A stretch of 64,000 nt of DNA, from NCBI RefSeq assembly GCF_000400955.1, contig NC_021284.1:806001-870000 (forward strand), read 5' to 3'. Under the pieces are notes generated by a model. That model did no database searches and was not told the DNA's origin. It was given only the letters and a program-made list of their open reading frames with translations. A program made the position numbers and the translations under genes. The DNA comes from Spiroplasma syrphidicola EA-1 (lineage in GTDB: Bacteria; Bacillota_I; Bacilli_A; Mycoplasmatales; Mycoplasmataceae). Of the stretch, positions 10,150 to 23,158 are shown one piece after another. How positions within the stretch are numbered: the first letter of the stretch is position 1; each line of letters starts with the position of its first letter.

Positions 10150-10728
10150 TTATTCTTTTGTTTTATTTTCTGAGTCATCTAAAAAGGGATTTGCATTAGG
10201 GTTTTTACTTTTCACGCTAGTAAATGGGGAATCATTTTTTGCTTTTAATTGGGCCTCTTCTCAATCAGCTGAATCTTTTCAGGCTTTTTTAACTAAAAAG
10301 ATTTTTTCTTCGACTCTAACAATTGATTCTAGAATTGAAATAGCAATCGATAAAACAAACACAATTGGGAATCAAACGTATCAAAAAATGTTAATGCCAG
10401 TTTGATTTAACACATTGGTATTGGCCAAAATTAAATAAAGCAAAGTAATCCCAAAAATAATATACTGACCAATATAGAAAATTTGCATATAAACTAAGTG
10501 TTTTTTTGTTAATTGAAATGTTGTTTTCTTCAATTCATGAATTCTGACAACATGATAAATAACAAATAAGACAATACCAAAGCCTACTAAAACATAACAA
10601 ATTTTATAAGTAGTTACTGGGTCAAGGTTAATTTTGTTAATTCCTAAAACTAAGAATACTAATAATAATGCTGTATATAAGATAATATTAGCAATACTAA
10701 CAATTGATTTAATACTTAGTGATTTCAT
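10150..10728 (-). CDS. Membrane protein of unknown function
   Basis: A 192-residue protein with four hydrophobic segments in the first 140 residues and an acidic, polar cytosolic tail ('SPFTSVKSKNPNANPFLDDS'). I recognise no family. It sits between rsmE and the oxidoreductase on the same strand, 15 bases after rsmE. Confidence 0.8.
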
Positions 10729-10743
10729 CTTCTTCTGCTCCTT

Positions 10744-11460
10744 TTATAATTCCTTTTGATAAAGAATGGCACTTAACACTGCCAAACTTGCTGTTTCTGC
10801 TCGTAAAATCCGAGCACCTAACGAGACATTATCAAAACCTAACTTTTGTAATTGATCAATTTCTTGGGGTGTTAAACCACCTTCTGGACCAATCACAAAA
10901 GTAATTGTCTTACCTGGTTTTGCTAAGACATCATTTAGTCGCGCTCCTAAATTTGCATTTTCATAACAAACAAAATTAATTTCCCCACAAAACTTCTTAA
11001 TTTCCCCCAGTTTATTCATAATTGGAAAAACTGTTGGAATTTCATTGCGGTAAGACTGTTCGCTAGCTTCTTTACAGATTTTTTGTCAGCGCGCTAATTT
11101 GTTAGTGCTATTTTCATTCTTTAATTGTACCACAGAACGTTCAAACTGAAATGGAACAATTGCCTTAACGCCTAATTCTGTTGCCTTTTGTAATAAAAAG
11201 TCTCATTTTGGCCCCCGAATTAAACCAGCAATTAAAGTAATTGCAACTGGCGATTCGTGGTTTGATAATAGCGCTTGCACCAAAATAATTTTAATAGTGC
11301 TATCTTGATAATTAACAGCCGCTTCATAATGTTGACCATTAAAAATACAAATTAAATGTTCGCCCTGACGAAATTTTAAGACTGTTTTAATTTGTTTTAA
11401 ATCATCTGGTTCTAAGGTAAAAAAAGTACCATCAAAGTTTTGAGCAAAAAAACGATGCAT
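10744..11460 (-). CDS. rsmE: 16S rRNA (uracil1498-N3)-methyltransferase
   Basis: A 238-residue SPOUT-class methyltransferase that modifies U1498 of 16S rRNA in the decoding region. The knot motifs 'FVIGPEGGLTPQEID' and 'SLGARILRAETASLAVLSA' are diagnostic. The ATG overlaps the stop of coaE (TAATG). Confidence 0.96.
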
Positions 11461-12035
11461 TAGTTATTTCCTTCCATTTTGACCATTATTTGGTCAATTT
11501 TCTTAAATAGTTCCTGTTCAAAAGTATTATTTATTATTTTAAAATCATATTTCTCGCTAGTAAATAATTCTGCTTGAATTGTTAATAATGAATTAATTTC
11601 CGCTGGTGTTCAAATCGTATTTCGTTCTTCCACTCTTTTAAACAAAGTTTCGGTTGGAGCCGTAATAAAAATTGTATAATCAAGAATTATTTTTAAATCC
11701 TTAAATGCAACTGCCTCAATAACAATATTTTTATTTTGACTGGCCGTAATAATTTCTGTAATTTTATCACCTACTAAAGGCCATAAGAAATCGCGAATTT
11801 TTTTAGCAGCAGTTTGATTGGTAAATAATAATTGGCGAAGTTGTGCTTTATCATAGCCTTCATCAATCACTACTGCTGGATAATGTTTCGTAAAAAAAGC
11901 AAGCACTATTTCACTAACCATCACTGTTTGGGCGATTTGATCTGCTGATAAATAATCATAATGATAATTCTCAGCAAGATAGTGACATAAAGTTGATTTT
12001 CCAGCGCCAATTGGTCCATATACCCCAATAATCAT
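11460..12035 (-). CDS. coaE: Dephospho-CoA kinase
   Basis: A 191-residue P-loop kinase ('GPIGAGKST' at 7-15) catalysing the last step of coenzyme A synthesis. 'YLSADQIAQTV' matches the CoaE substrate region, where most members have D-D or A-D. 'IVIEAVAFKDL' replaces the usual V-x-P-L-L-F segment, so divergence is moderate. It overlaps rsmE by one base pair set (TAATG). Confidence 0.88.
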
Positions 12036-12048
12036 TTTATAACCCTTC

Positions 12049-12738
12049 CTAATTAATGGCTAATAAATTATCTGCCACAATTTTATTAAATATTGCCTGT
12101 GCAACTGCCCTAGTTTCTTGCACTGTATAATGAATCCCATCATAATTTTGATAATCTTCGGGCTGCGGATTTGCTGTTTGTTGTAAATTGACAACCCCAA
12201 CTCCGGCATTGGCAAAATGCGCTTCAAAAATAGCTGGTAAATCTGTTAATAATTCCCCATCTGTTTTGGTAATTACTTTCGGTGGGCAAATAATTAACTC
12301 CTGATATTTTTTGTGACCTTCACTGTTAACGACCAAACTTGCCATTTGTTTTAATAACTGTGATAAATTATCAACAATTGTTTTACTAATATCATTGTCT
12401 TTTTCCCCCGTCATTTTTTGATAAGCGTCTTCGCCAAAAAAATCATTAGTTCCTAAAAAGACAATAAAAAGATCAAAAGGACCAGCTTGTTGTAATAGTT
12501 TTGGGACCTGGGCTTGACCATTATCTTGGGGAAAACCAAAATCAATTCGTGGCGGAACAATTGTTCGCCCTGGTCAAGCATTAATAACTAAAGTAATTTC
12601 ATAGTCTTGATAGTGCTCTTGTAAAAGGTCTTTTAATTTTACTGGTCAATTATCCGCTTGGGCCATTTGACCACGTCCCATTGGTAAATATCCAAAGGTT
12701 AAGGAATCACCTAAAATAGCTATTTTTTTCTGTTTCAT
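12049..12738 (-). CDS. SGNH/GDSL hydrolase
   Basis: A 229-residue esterase/lipase-type enzyme. Block I 'ILGDSLTFG' (nucleophile Ser), block III 'FLGTNDFF' and block V 'YDGIHYTV' (catalytic Asp and His) are intact. No signal peptide is seen, so it should act in the cytosol. The substrate is unknown. It lies 13 bases upstream of coaE on the same transcript. Confidence 0.9.
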
Positions 12739-12753
12739 TATTTTTTCTTCTTT

Positions 12754-13110
12754 CTATTTTATTTTATCACTAATTATTTTTTCAAAAAAATTAATTATTC
12801 ATGCTAAGCCAAATAACCCTTTAATCATATTATCAAGGCTTTGGCGCGCTTTTAAATAACCAACTAAAGTGTAGCAAAGAAAGAAAATCGCAATTAATCA
12901 CGAAAATAAAATTCAAAGGATTATTAATAAAACAATAATAAATCATTCTTTACCGCCTTGCTCTAATTTATCAGTTAATTGCTTGGTAGAACGATATTTT
13001 GCATAAAAATAGCCAGCTGGTCAAGCTAAAAAATATCATAAATATAGTAAAGGTAAAAATAAAATAAATAAAATAATTTTAAAAAATGTTACTTCTTTTT
13101 GATTCGCCAT
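12754..13110 (-). CDS. Small membrane protein of unknown function
   Basis: A 118-residue protein with two clear hydrophobic hairpins (about residues 9-30 and 55-80) and a strong GGAGGAAT ribosome site. Six UGA codons are read as Trp. No family recognised. It lies 15 bases before the GDSL gene. Confidence 0.75.
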
Positions 13111-13158
13111 GACTCTATTCCTCCTTTGCCATAATTTTTAATTAATTTTTAACAAATT

Positions 13159-13812
13159 TTAGTAATATAGTTTCCGTAATGCATAAGCCACTGGCGGATA
13201 AATTAATATTGCTAGTAATCATTCTGGCAAAAAATTTGTTGCCAAAATAATTCATGTAAACGCTTTAAAAAAACTTTGTTGATCAGGATTAGTATAAATT
13301 AACGGTCCTAAAAAATACATAAATGATAAAACAAAAAAAGTATTTAAGATTGTTGCTGTTGCCGCCACAATTACATCATAAACTTTATAAGAATAACGTG
13401 TTAATCATGTCACTTTTGCCAACTGATTATTAAGGGCTTTTTGCTCTCTTTTTACAGCTGAATAATTTAACAAGTGTGCTAAAGTTCCCACGATTATCCC
13501 CATTAACAAGCGTGGGACAACAGAAAATAACGGGTTAACAAAAATGAATGCTGTTATATCTGGAAAAACTAGAATCTTTATCAGCGATGACAAACCAAAG
13601 ATTAAACCATAAATTGTTCCCGAGATAATTAAATTAACACCCGCTGTTAAAAATAAAGCATACATTCCTATTAAAAAGAGAATGTGAACTAAAGTTAAAG
13701 CAACAGGACCAATCATAATGTACCCTAGTTGCGGAACAAAAGTAAATAGTAAAAAAATTGCAATAAGAATACTATTGATTGTAATTACTCTTGTTGTCAA
13801 CTTGCGCATCAT
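13159..13812 (-). CDS. ECF transporter S component
   Basis: A 217-residue substrate-binding membrane subunit of an energy-coupling-factor importer. 'GPVALTLVHILFLIG' and 'GTIYGLIFGLSSLIK' are typical of S components of the vitamin/purine type. The start at 13812 (a double ATG behind GAGGTG) is chosen; upstream sequence in frame belongs to hpt. Position next to hpt hints at a purine or vitamin substrate, but this is only context. Confidence 0.82.
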
Positions 13813-13831
13813 TGCACCTCTTTCGTTTAAA

Positions 13832-14413
13832 TTATTTTTCTCAAGTTCAAGCTTTGATTTTTTCAACATCAGCGATTGCAACGTACGGTAAATTACGTAA
13901 ACGTTCTTCATAATCTAAACCAAAACCGATTAAAAAAGCCGCTGGAACATCAAAACCATATCAATCAGCTGCTAAATCAACTTTTCGCCCTGATTTTTTA
14001 TCCAATAAAGTAACAACTTTAACACTACGAGCCCCTTTGTCCAGTAAATAATCTTTAACTAGTTTAATTGTCTTCCCACTATCAATAATATCTTCAACAA
14101 GAAGAACATCACGATCTTCAACATCTGCTACTAAATCAAACATTATTTCTGGATTTAGATTACCAGCGACACCCCCAGCGTAAGATGAAACTGTCATATA
14201 TTCTGTTTCAACTTCAATTTCTAAATCTAATAACAACATTGCCATAAAGGGAATACAACCCTTTAATAATCCTAAGCATATAACCGTATTATCTTTATTA
14301 TCCTGAGAATTGGCGTGATAATATTGATTAACTGCTACTGCTAATTCTTTACATTTAGCGGCAATCTCTTCACGTGTATATAAAACTTCTTTAACTAATG
14401 GATGAATTTTCAT
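13832..14413 (-). CDS. hpt: Hypoxanthine phosphoribosyltransferase
   Basis: A 193-residue purine salvage enzyme making IMP or GMP from free base and PRPP. The PRPP loop 'VLLVEDIIDSGKTIK' is intact, as are 'LKGCIPFMAMLL' and the late 'PAAFLIGFGLDY'. The last residues use two UGA Trp codons ('AWTWEK'). Mollicutes cannot make purines de novo, so this enzyme is expected to be essential. Confidence 0.96.
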
Positions 14414-14569
14414 TTCTTACCTCTTTTATCAACTATTGTGTTTATTATATCTAAAATATTTAATTTTTTTAAATGAAATTACGAAAAACTTACTAATTAT
14501 TTGAAAGAAAAAGATATAATAATATTTATATTAGCAAGAGAAATATTATTATATATAAAGGTGGGAAAC

Positions 14570-15310
14570 ATGGCAATATTTTTTATACAACTGAGTACGG
14601 AACTCCTTGGAACAGCCATTTTAGTTTTATTGGGAAATGGTGTTGTCGCAAATACTCTTTTAAAAAAAACAAAAGGAAATAATCAAGGTTTTCTGGCAAT
14701 AACAGCCGGATGAGGATTTGCAACATTTTTAGGAGCTTTAGTCGCTAGTTTATTAAACGGGGCAGCGCAGTTAAACCCAGCTGTTACAATTGCTGTTGTT
14801 ATTCAGCAAACATGGTTTATTGAGCATGGTTGATTTTTACTTCCAGCAATCTTAATTGGTCAAATTCTTGGGGCAATAATTGCTCAATTAATTGTTGATA
14901 CAATTTATTGAAAACATATTAAAGATACTGTAACAGATAATCCTGATTTTGTTTTAGCCGTTCATGCGACAATTCCTACTTATCAAAATAAGTTTCTGAA
15001 TTTTTTCACCGAAATGATTGGCGCGGCTTTATTAGTATTAGTAGTATTATTGTTATCTGAACAAGAATCAAAAGTAATTCATAATTTAGCACCATTATTT
15101 GTTGGATTCACTGTTTTTGCAATTGGATTAGGAATTGGGGGGCCTACTGGCTATGCTATTAACCCTGTCCGGGATTTTATTCCCCGTCTTATTTATAGTT
15201 TTTTACCCCTAAAAGGTAAAAGTAAAGCCCAATGGAATTATAGTTGAATCCCTGTTTTAGCCCCAATTACGGGAGGAATTATTGTTAGTTTAATTTTCTG
15301 AGCATTATAA
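14570..15310 (+). CDS. glpF: Glycerol uptake facilitator (MIP/aquaporin family)
   Basis: A 246-residue six-helix channel. The first pore motif is 'QLNPAVT'; the second is 'AINPVRDF', with NPV in place of the usual NPA, while the following Arg of the selectivity filter is kept. The second half also has 'GFTVFAIGLGIGGPTGYA'. It imports glycerol for phospholipid synthesis and glycolysis. A TATAAT at 14515 and a GGTGGG site precede it. Confidence 0.93.
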
Positions 15311-15319
15311 ATAATAAAA

Positions 15320-15349
15320 AAAGGTTAGGTATTTTATACCTAACCTTTT
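15320..15349. terminator. Bidirectional terminator between glpF and eno
   Basis: A 13-bp stem around AAAGGTTAGGTAT/ATACCTAACCTTT with A and T flanks serves glpF on plus and eno on minus. Confidence 0.9.
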
Positions 15350-15379
15350 TCTTTACCAAATAAGTTTATTGCTTAAAAA

Positions 15380-16756
<1,377 letters not shown>

Positions 16757-16815
16757 TTCTATTTTTCTCCTTTTTAACCTAATAAATCTATTATATTCCT
16801 TGTCTTTCAAATAGT

Positions 16816-16858
16816 AAATAAGTTATTTAAAAAAAGCATTTTTTTAAATAACTTATTT
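16816..16858 (-). terminator. Terminator of the methyltransferase/GHKL operon
   Basis: A long near-perfect stem of about 20 bp (AAATAAGTTATTTAAAAAAA and its complement) with a two-base loop lies 19 bases after the GHKL stop codon. Confidence 0.75.
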
Positions 16859-16877
16859 GTAAATTATCAAATATATA

Positions 16878-19034
16878 TTAAAATTTAAAATATTTTTTAT
16901 ACTTATTTAAATCAATTAATTGAACTGCTTCATAAAAAATATTGACTTTTTCATTATTATTTAACAAAAAATTTTTTACATGAATATTAATATCCATTAT
17001 TTGTTCGTTATTAATCTCAATTTCAATATTACTTTTTAAAATATCTAATATGCAACTAATAAATTTAAATAATTTATTTTCCTCTATTAAAATTAGACTA
17101 TCTGTTTTTAAAAAAATGGATGAAAAATCAAAATAACTTGTTTTTGTTGCTAATGGAGAAACTATGTATTCAGATTGTGATAAAGAATGCTTTGACTTAT
17201 CACTATCAAAAATTACAAACTCACTATTTGATAATTCATCATTTAAAGCATATATTCCTCCATATTCTATGTCTGTAAACCAATTATCTACATAATTTAT
17301 TGATGCACAAATAAAATAACAACAATTTTCTATTTTACGGTTTAGTGCTTTTTCTTTTATATATCTTGTAATATCTGTTCCATAATTAATTTTTGGATCT
17401 TCTTTAGTATAAATTATACTAATTTTAGGATTAATAACCTTAATTTTGTTTAAAACCTCACTTAATACTTCAGAAATGAAGCAAGATGTAAAACTAGTTA
17501 AACTATTTGACTGTTTTAAATTTTCTATGTTTAAAGCTTTGCTCGATGAATAATTTTTAAAACTAATAAAAACAGTATCAAGCTTTTGTGGTAATTTTTC
17601 ATTTTTAAAATTTGAAATATATTTAGCTAAAACTTCAGCTTCTTTATCTAATTGTGGTGAATTTTTTAGAACTTTTTCTTCAAATTCCAAATATTTTTTA
17701 GTAAAATTAGAATATTTTTTAGTTATTTTCTCTTGATTTGCATCATTAATTTTTTTAACTATTTCATTACGATTAGTAATTAATTTATTGATTAAATATA
17801 TAATAAAAAATTTTAAATAAATAAATCTCTCGTCGTTCTCATCAACGGCATCTCTTCCTGGTGTAGCAATATCGTTTTCATCATCTGTATCTAAATAATT
17901 TGCAAAAATATCCCCAATTATATAATTTGAACCAATTTGAGTATTTTCTATAGAGTCAAAAATATTTGATATCATAACTCTATTTCTAGAATAAATAGAT
18001 ATAATACCACCTATATTATTTTCACGATCGATTCTATCCAAAATACCTATAAATCCTTTTAAAGTAACTAATTCTTTGAATAGAACTGGATTAATTTTGT
18101 AATTTTCATCGTTATAACTTCTACATAATTTTTTTTCTAACCAATTATGTAGTTCTTTTGCCTCTTCTGCAGAAGAAACAACTGATAAAATTCTATTACT
18201 AGAATTTTCATGAACATTAATTTTTTTTGAAATATCAGGATTTTTATGCGATAAAATTGTTTTTTGGATTTTTTCAATTTCCTTTTCAGAAAAATAATTT
18301 AAATCATATACTTTTAAAAACGAAGTAACTATATATTTTACTGGATTAATTAATTCTATTTTTTCTATGTTAAAATATTCATTTTTTAGTACATATATAT
18401 TCATTTTGCTATTATTTTCTATTTTTTCAGAATATAATGGCTTAAAGGCTTTATAAATTCTATAATTAATTTTATTTTTAACATCATTCAAAGCATTATT
18501 TTTGTTAAAATCCTTAATTGAAATTAATGTTCCATTTTGTGATGAAAATTTGTTTAAAAATTGATTATAATAATTAACTTTATCAGAATCTATTTTATCA
18601 ATTTCATGGGGATTAATTTTATTATCAATATCCCTTTTGCTTAATAACAATGTTTCTAATGATGTTTTTTTAGTTTTTGAATATAGTTCAATGTGATTTC
18701 CAATACCAAAAACAGCTAATTTTCCAAAGCCTTTTCTACCCATAGGTGGTCTTTTAAAAACTAGTGACTCTCTAAAGAAAGTTCTCTTTGAATAACCAAT
18801 TTTAAGAAATTTATTTTGAATATCATTTGTATCCATACCATTTCCATCATCAAAAAAACAGATTTCTTCTACTTTGTTATTTATAGTTTTAAATCATATT
18901 AATACATTTTTTGCATCAGCATCATATGAATTTGCTACAAGTTCTGTAATCATACTATATGTATTTTTATATAAATTCTTACCAAATTCTTGAACTATTT
19001 TATTATCTACATAATCAAAAGTATAACTCTTCAT
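16878..19034 (-). CDS. GHKL (MORC/Hsp90-like) ATPase, possible C-terminal TIR-like domain
   Basis: A 718-residue protein. The GHKL nucleotide site is intact: N box 'ELVANSYDADA' (31-41), G1 'FDDGNGM' (61-67), G2 'GRKGFGKLA' (99-107). A middle region with 'GNYI..' type spacing, read as 'GSNYIIGDIFANYLDTDDE' and 'DIATPGRDAVDENDER' (about 368-405), resembles GHKL ATPases found in bacterial restriction-modification loci. From about 486 a segment starts 'TVFISF' and continues to 'YFICASINYVDNWFTDIEYG' near 573-592, which looks like a TIR fold with its W-x-E region. The gene follows the methyltransferase by 16 bases. Inferred role: ATP-driven sensor or effector of a defence system. The TIR part is tentative. 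Confidence 0.8.
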
Positions 19035-19050
19035 ATTAAATTTTCCTTAT

Positions 19051-20142
19051 CTATTTCAATTGCTTTAATATTTCATATACAAACAATGGTGGAACTCCTT
19101 CACCAATTACTCTCCTTATAAAATTATCAGAAGCTCATTCTGGTATATTTCAATTGTCAGGTAATGTAGTTAGTCTCATTATTTCTAAAATTGTTAATAC
19201 TCTTGGATCACTGTATGTGCCATCCTCTAATTTTTTACCAGGATGGACATTATTCTGGGATGAAATTGCCCCATTAGCCATAGTAATTGTTGGCGAAGGA
19301 GAATCTCATTCTATTCTTTTATATGTGGTTGGAAAACCTCTAATTAATTCTCCAGATGTTTTTTTTGGTTTATACAGATCAGAATTATCAAATGCGCTTT
19401 TCCCTGTAGGAGTAACTTTCATAATTTCTACATGTCTTTTACAATGAATAGGAGGCTTATGCCATTTATTATGTAAATTTTCCTTTCCAAAGGTATTTGA
19501 TGAACCTACTTCCTCTTTAATTATAGGATTCAATGATTCTAAGTCTCCTATTGCATCCTTAACTGTCTTTCATTCTCTTTTTTTTATTTTTGGAATAATT
19601 AATTTTTTTTCAATATCTTTTCTTGTTAATAAAATAATTGCTCTTTTTCTAATTTGCGGAACTCCAAAATCTGCTGAGTTTAGTACGCTTTTTTCCAAAA
19701 AATAATCCAAAGATAATTTTTCATATAAAATGTCTATAATTTTTTTAAGCTTATTATCCAAAATAATTTTAGTGTTTAAAAAGCTTGGTACATTTTCTAA
19801 AAAAACATACTTCGGTTTTAATTCTAATATAATATCTATTACATATTTTATTAATAAATTTCTTTGATCTTTTCAATCATTTTTTCCGGCTGTACTCATA
19901 CCTTGACAAGGTGGAGTAGCAATAATAAAATCAATTTTTTCTTTTTTTGAGTAAGAAATTATCTTGTTAAAAATATACTTTTCCTTAATATCACCAATTA
20001 TAACATTTGTTTCAGGATAAATATTTTTATAAAATTTTGCTCTATCTTCTTTTAATTCAGACGCAATTTTAACTTTAATATTTAATTTATTTAAATAAAA
20101 TTCTGCAATTCCTACATTTGCAAATAAAGATAAACCATTCAT
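19051..20142 (-). CDS. DNA cytosine-5 methyltransferase
   Basis: A 363-residue C5-methyltransferase with all main motifs in order: I 'SLFANVGIAEF', II acidic 'IASELKEDRA', III 'VIIGDIKE', IV 'IATPPCQGMSTAGKND' (catalytic Cys), VI 'VFLENVPSF', VIII 'FGVPQIRKRA', IX 'RVLTILEIMRLTTLP', X 'VIGEGVPPLFVYEI'. The target-recognition region (about 200-290) is short and its site cannot be read. It does not look like the CpG enzyme M.SssI known from another Spiroplasma. No restriction endonuclease gene follows; the GHKL ATPase gene occupies that place. Confidence 0.95.
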
Positions 20143-20232
20143 TTTTAAACCTTTCTATAAAAAATTATAAATTATTTATTTAAATTATATAATATTTTCA
20201 AGATTGTTAATATAATAACTTCGCTAAAAAAT

Positions 20233-20259
20233 AAAAAGTTTAATTAAATTAAACTTTTT
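20233..20259 (-). terminator. Terminator of mgtA
   Basis: An 11-bp stem AAAAAGTTTAA/TTAAACTTTTT overlaps the last codons and stop of mgtA and ends in a T run on the minus strand. Confidence 0.8.
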
Positions 20260-22960
20260 ATAATCATTTTTTAAAGATTTTAATATATCCCATTTTGACT
20301 AACTGACTAAGTAGACAATAACTAACAATTATGGTAATGACAATTCCAATAAATGAATATGGTGGTGAAACCATGCTCATATTTGCTCCTAAAACGGTAA
20401 ATGGTATTGCAAAGCCTATTGCACATAATAATCCTGTCATCACATTAACTGGTCATGGCGAACGTGATTGAATAAATGGAATTTTTTCTGTACGGAACAT
20501 TTGGACAACTAAGATCTGTGTTAGTAAGCCTTCGATAAATCATCCGGCGTTAAACATTGCAATTGCTGAAGGATCATCAACATGATTTTTAACATCATAG
20601 CCAATATATAATACGGTAAAGGTTACAATATCAAAAATTGATGATACTGGGCCGTTAATTAAGGCAAATGGTAAAAAGTCTTTTGTCGTTCACCGCTGGG
20701 GTTTTGCTAAAAAGCTACTATCAACTCGGTCAAAGGCAATGGCAAATTGAGAAATATCATATAATAAATTTTGGAATAATAATTGAACTGGCATCATTGG
20801 GGTAAATGGTAATCAGGCTGAAGCGACTAAGACACTAAAGACATTCCCAAATTGTGATGCAATTGTAATTTTAATATATTTTAGAATATTACCAAAGACT
20901 TTGCGTCCCTCAACGATTCCTTCTTCAATTACACTTAAAGATTTTTCTAATAAAATTAAATCTGAGGCTTCTTTAACAATATCGGTCGCATTATCAACTG
21001 AAATTGCTACATCACTTTGGCGTAAAACGGGAGCATCATTAATCCCATCACCCATATAACCAACAACGTGGTTATTCATTTTTAAAGCTTTAATAACTTC
21101 AACTTTTTGAATTGGAGTTAATTTAACAAAAATGTTATTTTTTTCAACAATTTTCGCTAATTGTTCTGGGGTCATATTTTCAATTTCACTACCTGAAATT
21201 ACCCCTTTAATTTTTAAATTAATGCGTTTACAAATTGCACGAGTTACTTGTTCATTATCCCCCGTTAAAATTTTCAAATCAACACCATAATGGGCTAATG
21301 ATTTAATCATCCCAGCAGCTGATGCTTTTGGGGTATCTAGAAAACTAGCAAAACCACAGAAAATCAATTTTTCTTCAGCGTTATCAATAAAATCATCCGT
21401 TTTAGCTTGTAAATTTTTATAAGCTAATCCTAAAACCCTTAACCCTTGCGAATTTTGATCATCAACTGTACTTTTGATTTGACGCATCATACTATCATCT
21501 AATGGTACGATTTTCCCTTGATATTCGACATGTGTACATGTGCTTAGCATTTCTTCAACCGCCCCTTTACTGATGACAATTGATTCATCATAAGCTGTTT
21601 TAACAATTATTGTTAAGCGACGACGGTGAAAATCAAACGGAATTTCATGAATTTTTTGATAAGCATTAGTTGTAATTGTTAAATTATTTTTATCAATATA
21701 ATTTGTAATCGCTGAATCTAACGGATTACGAATTCCTGTTTGATAAAAGGCATTTAAATATAATAATTTAAGTAAATGATCATTATTTTTATTATCTAAC
21801 GTACGATAATCAACTAGTTCAATATTATCATTGGTAATTGTCCCTGTTTTATCAGTACATAAAACATCAATTGCTCCTAAGTTTTGAATCGCACTTAAAT
21901 TTTTAGTAATAATTTTTTGTTGACTTAGTTTTTTTGATCCACGAGCTAAATTGGAAGTAACAATCATTGGTAACATTTCTGGTGTTAATCCAACGGCGAT
22001 TGAAATCGCAAAAACTAAGGAAGTTGTTCAGTCATTTTTTGTTAAACCATTTAGGACTAAAACAATTGGCACCATTACTAACATAAAAATAATTAATAAG
22101 AATGTTACTTTTTTAATTCCCTTCGCAAAACTAGTTTGCGGACGGCGTTCAGAAATTGTTTCAGAAATTGATGAGAAATAAGTATTTTCTCCCGTTGCAA
22201 CAACAACTCCTAAAGCATTTCCTGAAACAACAGTTGTCCCCATTAGACAAATATTTTCAAAATCAATAAAATTATTTGTTTCTTGATAGAAATCTTGTTT
22301 TTGAACTGGTAAAGATTCTCCTGTTAAACTTGACTGATTAATTAATAAGTTATTGCTTAAAATAACTCTTACATCAGCTGGGACAACATCTCCCGTTGCT
22401 AAATGGACTAAATCCCCTGGCACCAATTCACTTGCACTCATTTCTGTTCCATATTTAATAAATTCAAACTCATTATTACGATTAATTTCATTTGTTGTTA
22501 AATATGGTTCGCGAATAACAATCGCTTTTTTACTAATAAATTTTGTTAATTTTTTCGCGATTAAATTTCCCCGAATTGTTTGAATATAAGTAAATGTACC
22601 ACTTAATAAAATCATTCCCCCAACAATACAAGCCGCTACTAAATCAAAAATTGATGGTTCATCATCTGAAAAGTAGTTATATAAACTATAGGCTGTAATT
22701 AAGAGCAAAATAATATTAAATGGGCTAAAATAACTTTTAAGAAATTCTCATCCTCACGGAAACTTTTTTTCTTTCATTTCATTTTTCCCATATTTGGCTT
22801 GGCGATCTTCAACTTGCTTTTCGCTCAATCCATAACTGGTAATTTTCAATTCATTTAATAGTTCTTCTTGACTAGCTTTGGCATTTTTTCGAATTTGTTC
22901 TTCATAAGCATAAATATGTTTTTTCTTTTTATGTTTATGAAAGAAATTAGTTTTTCTCAT
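20258..22960 (-). CDS. mgtA: Magnesium-translocating P-type ATPase
   Basis: A 900-residue type IIIB P-type ATPase that imports Mg2+; length matches MgtA/MgtB. The phosphorylation motif 'CTDKTGT' is at about 368-374, the TGES dephosphorylation motif appears as 'SLTGESLPVQ', and the hinge reads 'YMGDGINDAP'. The first 60 residues are basic and cytosolic. The C-terminal six-helix bundle includes 'NAGWFIEGLLTQILVVQMFR', typical of the Mg transporters. Its 5' leader carries a small ORF and alternative structures, which suggests regulation by attenuation. Confidence 0.96.
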
Positions 22961-23152
22961 ATTTAATCCCCCTCTAGTACTTGATGTTTATCAGACTTTA
23001 CAGGGAACCACAAAAAAATATTAGTTTACAACAACTAAAAAAAGTGGTCTTACCGTAGTAACCTCTGAATTACATCAATTAATTAAATTAATGTCTGATA
23101 ATTTCCTTTCGGAATAACTGGATACTACCATAAAACCACCTCCTTTAACACT
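22961..23152 (-). promoter_or_regulatory. mgtA 5' leader with competing long-range pairings
   Basis: Between the promoter and the mgtA ATG, the minus strand carries segment A 'TTATCAGAC' (about 23101-23093) and segment B 'TTGATGT' (about 23079-23073), then A' 'GTCTGATAA' (22996-22988) directly followed by B' 'ACATCAA' (22987-22981). A-A' and B-B' cross, so they are either exclusive or a pseudoknot. A-A' lies within the leader ORF. No M-box consensus was recognised. Regulatory function is inferred. Confidence 0.5.
23021..23131 (-). CDS. Putative 36-residue leader peptide upstream of mgtA
   Basis: An ATG at 23131 sits 4 bases after a near-consensus AAAGGAGGTGG, the best ribosome site in this region. 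It opens a frame of 36 codons (starts 'MVVSSYSERKLSDINL', ends 'FLVVVN', TAA at 23021), with one UGA Trp. The frame overlies pairing segments A and B of the mgtA leader. No similarity to a known protein is recognised. In enterobacteria mgtA is controlled by a leader ORF, mgtL, but the sequences are not alike. Confidence 0.5.
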
Positions 23153-23158
23153 CTTCTA

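Noticed and set aside
16878-19034. Sensor histidine kinase or DNA gyrase B
   Set aside because: The GHKL site is there, but no H-box, no membrane helices and no gyrase transducer/TOPRIM motifs; the context is a methyltransferase.
19051-20142. M.SssI-type CpG methyltransferase
   Set aside because: The motifs and spacing differ from M.SssI as I remember it, and the recognition region is shorter; the target site is left open.
22961-23131. M-box (ykoK) magnesium riboswitch before mgtA
   Set aside because: None of the conserved M-box blocks could be matched; only the leader ORF and crossing pairings are visible.
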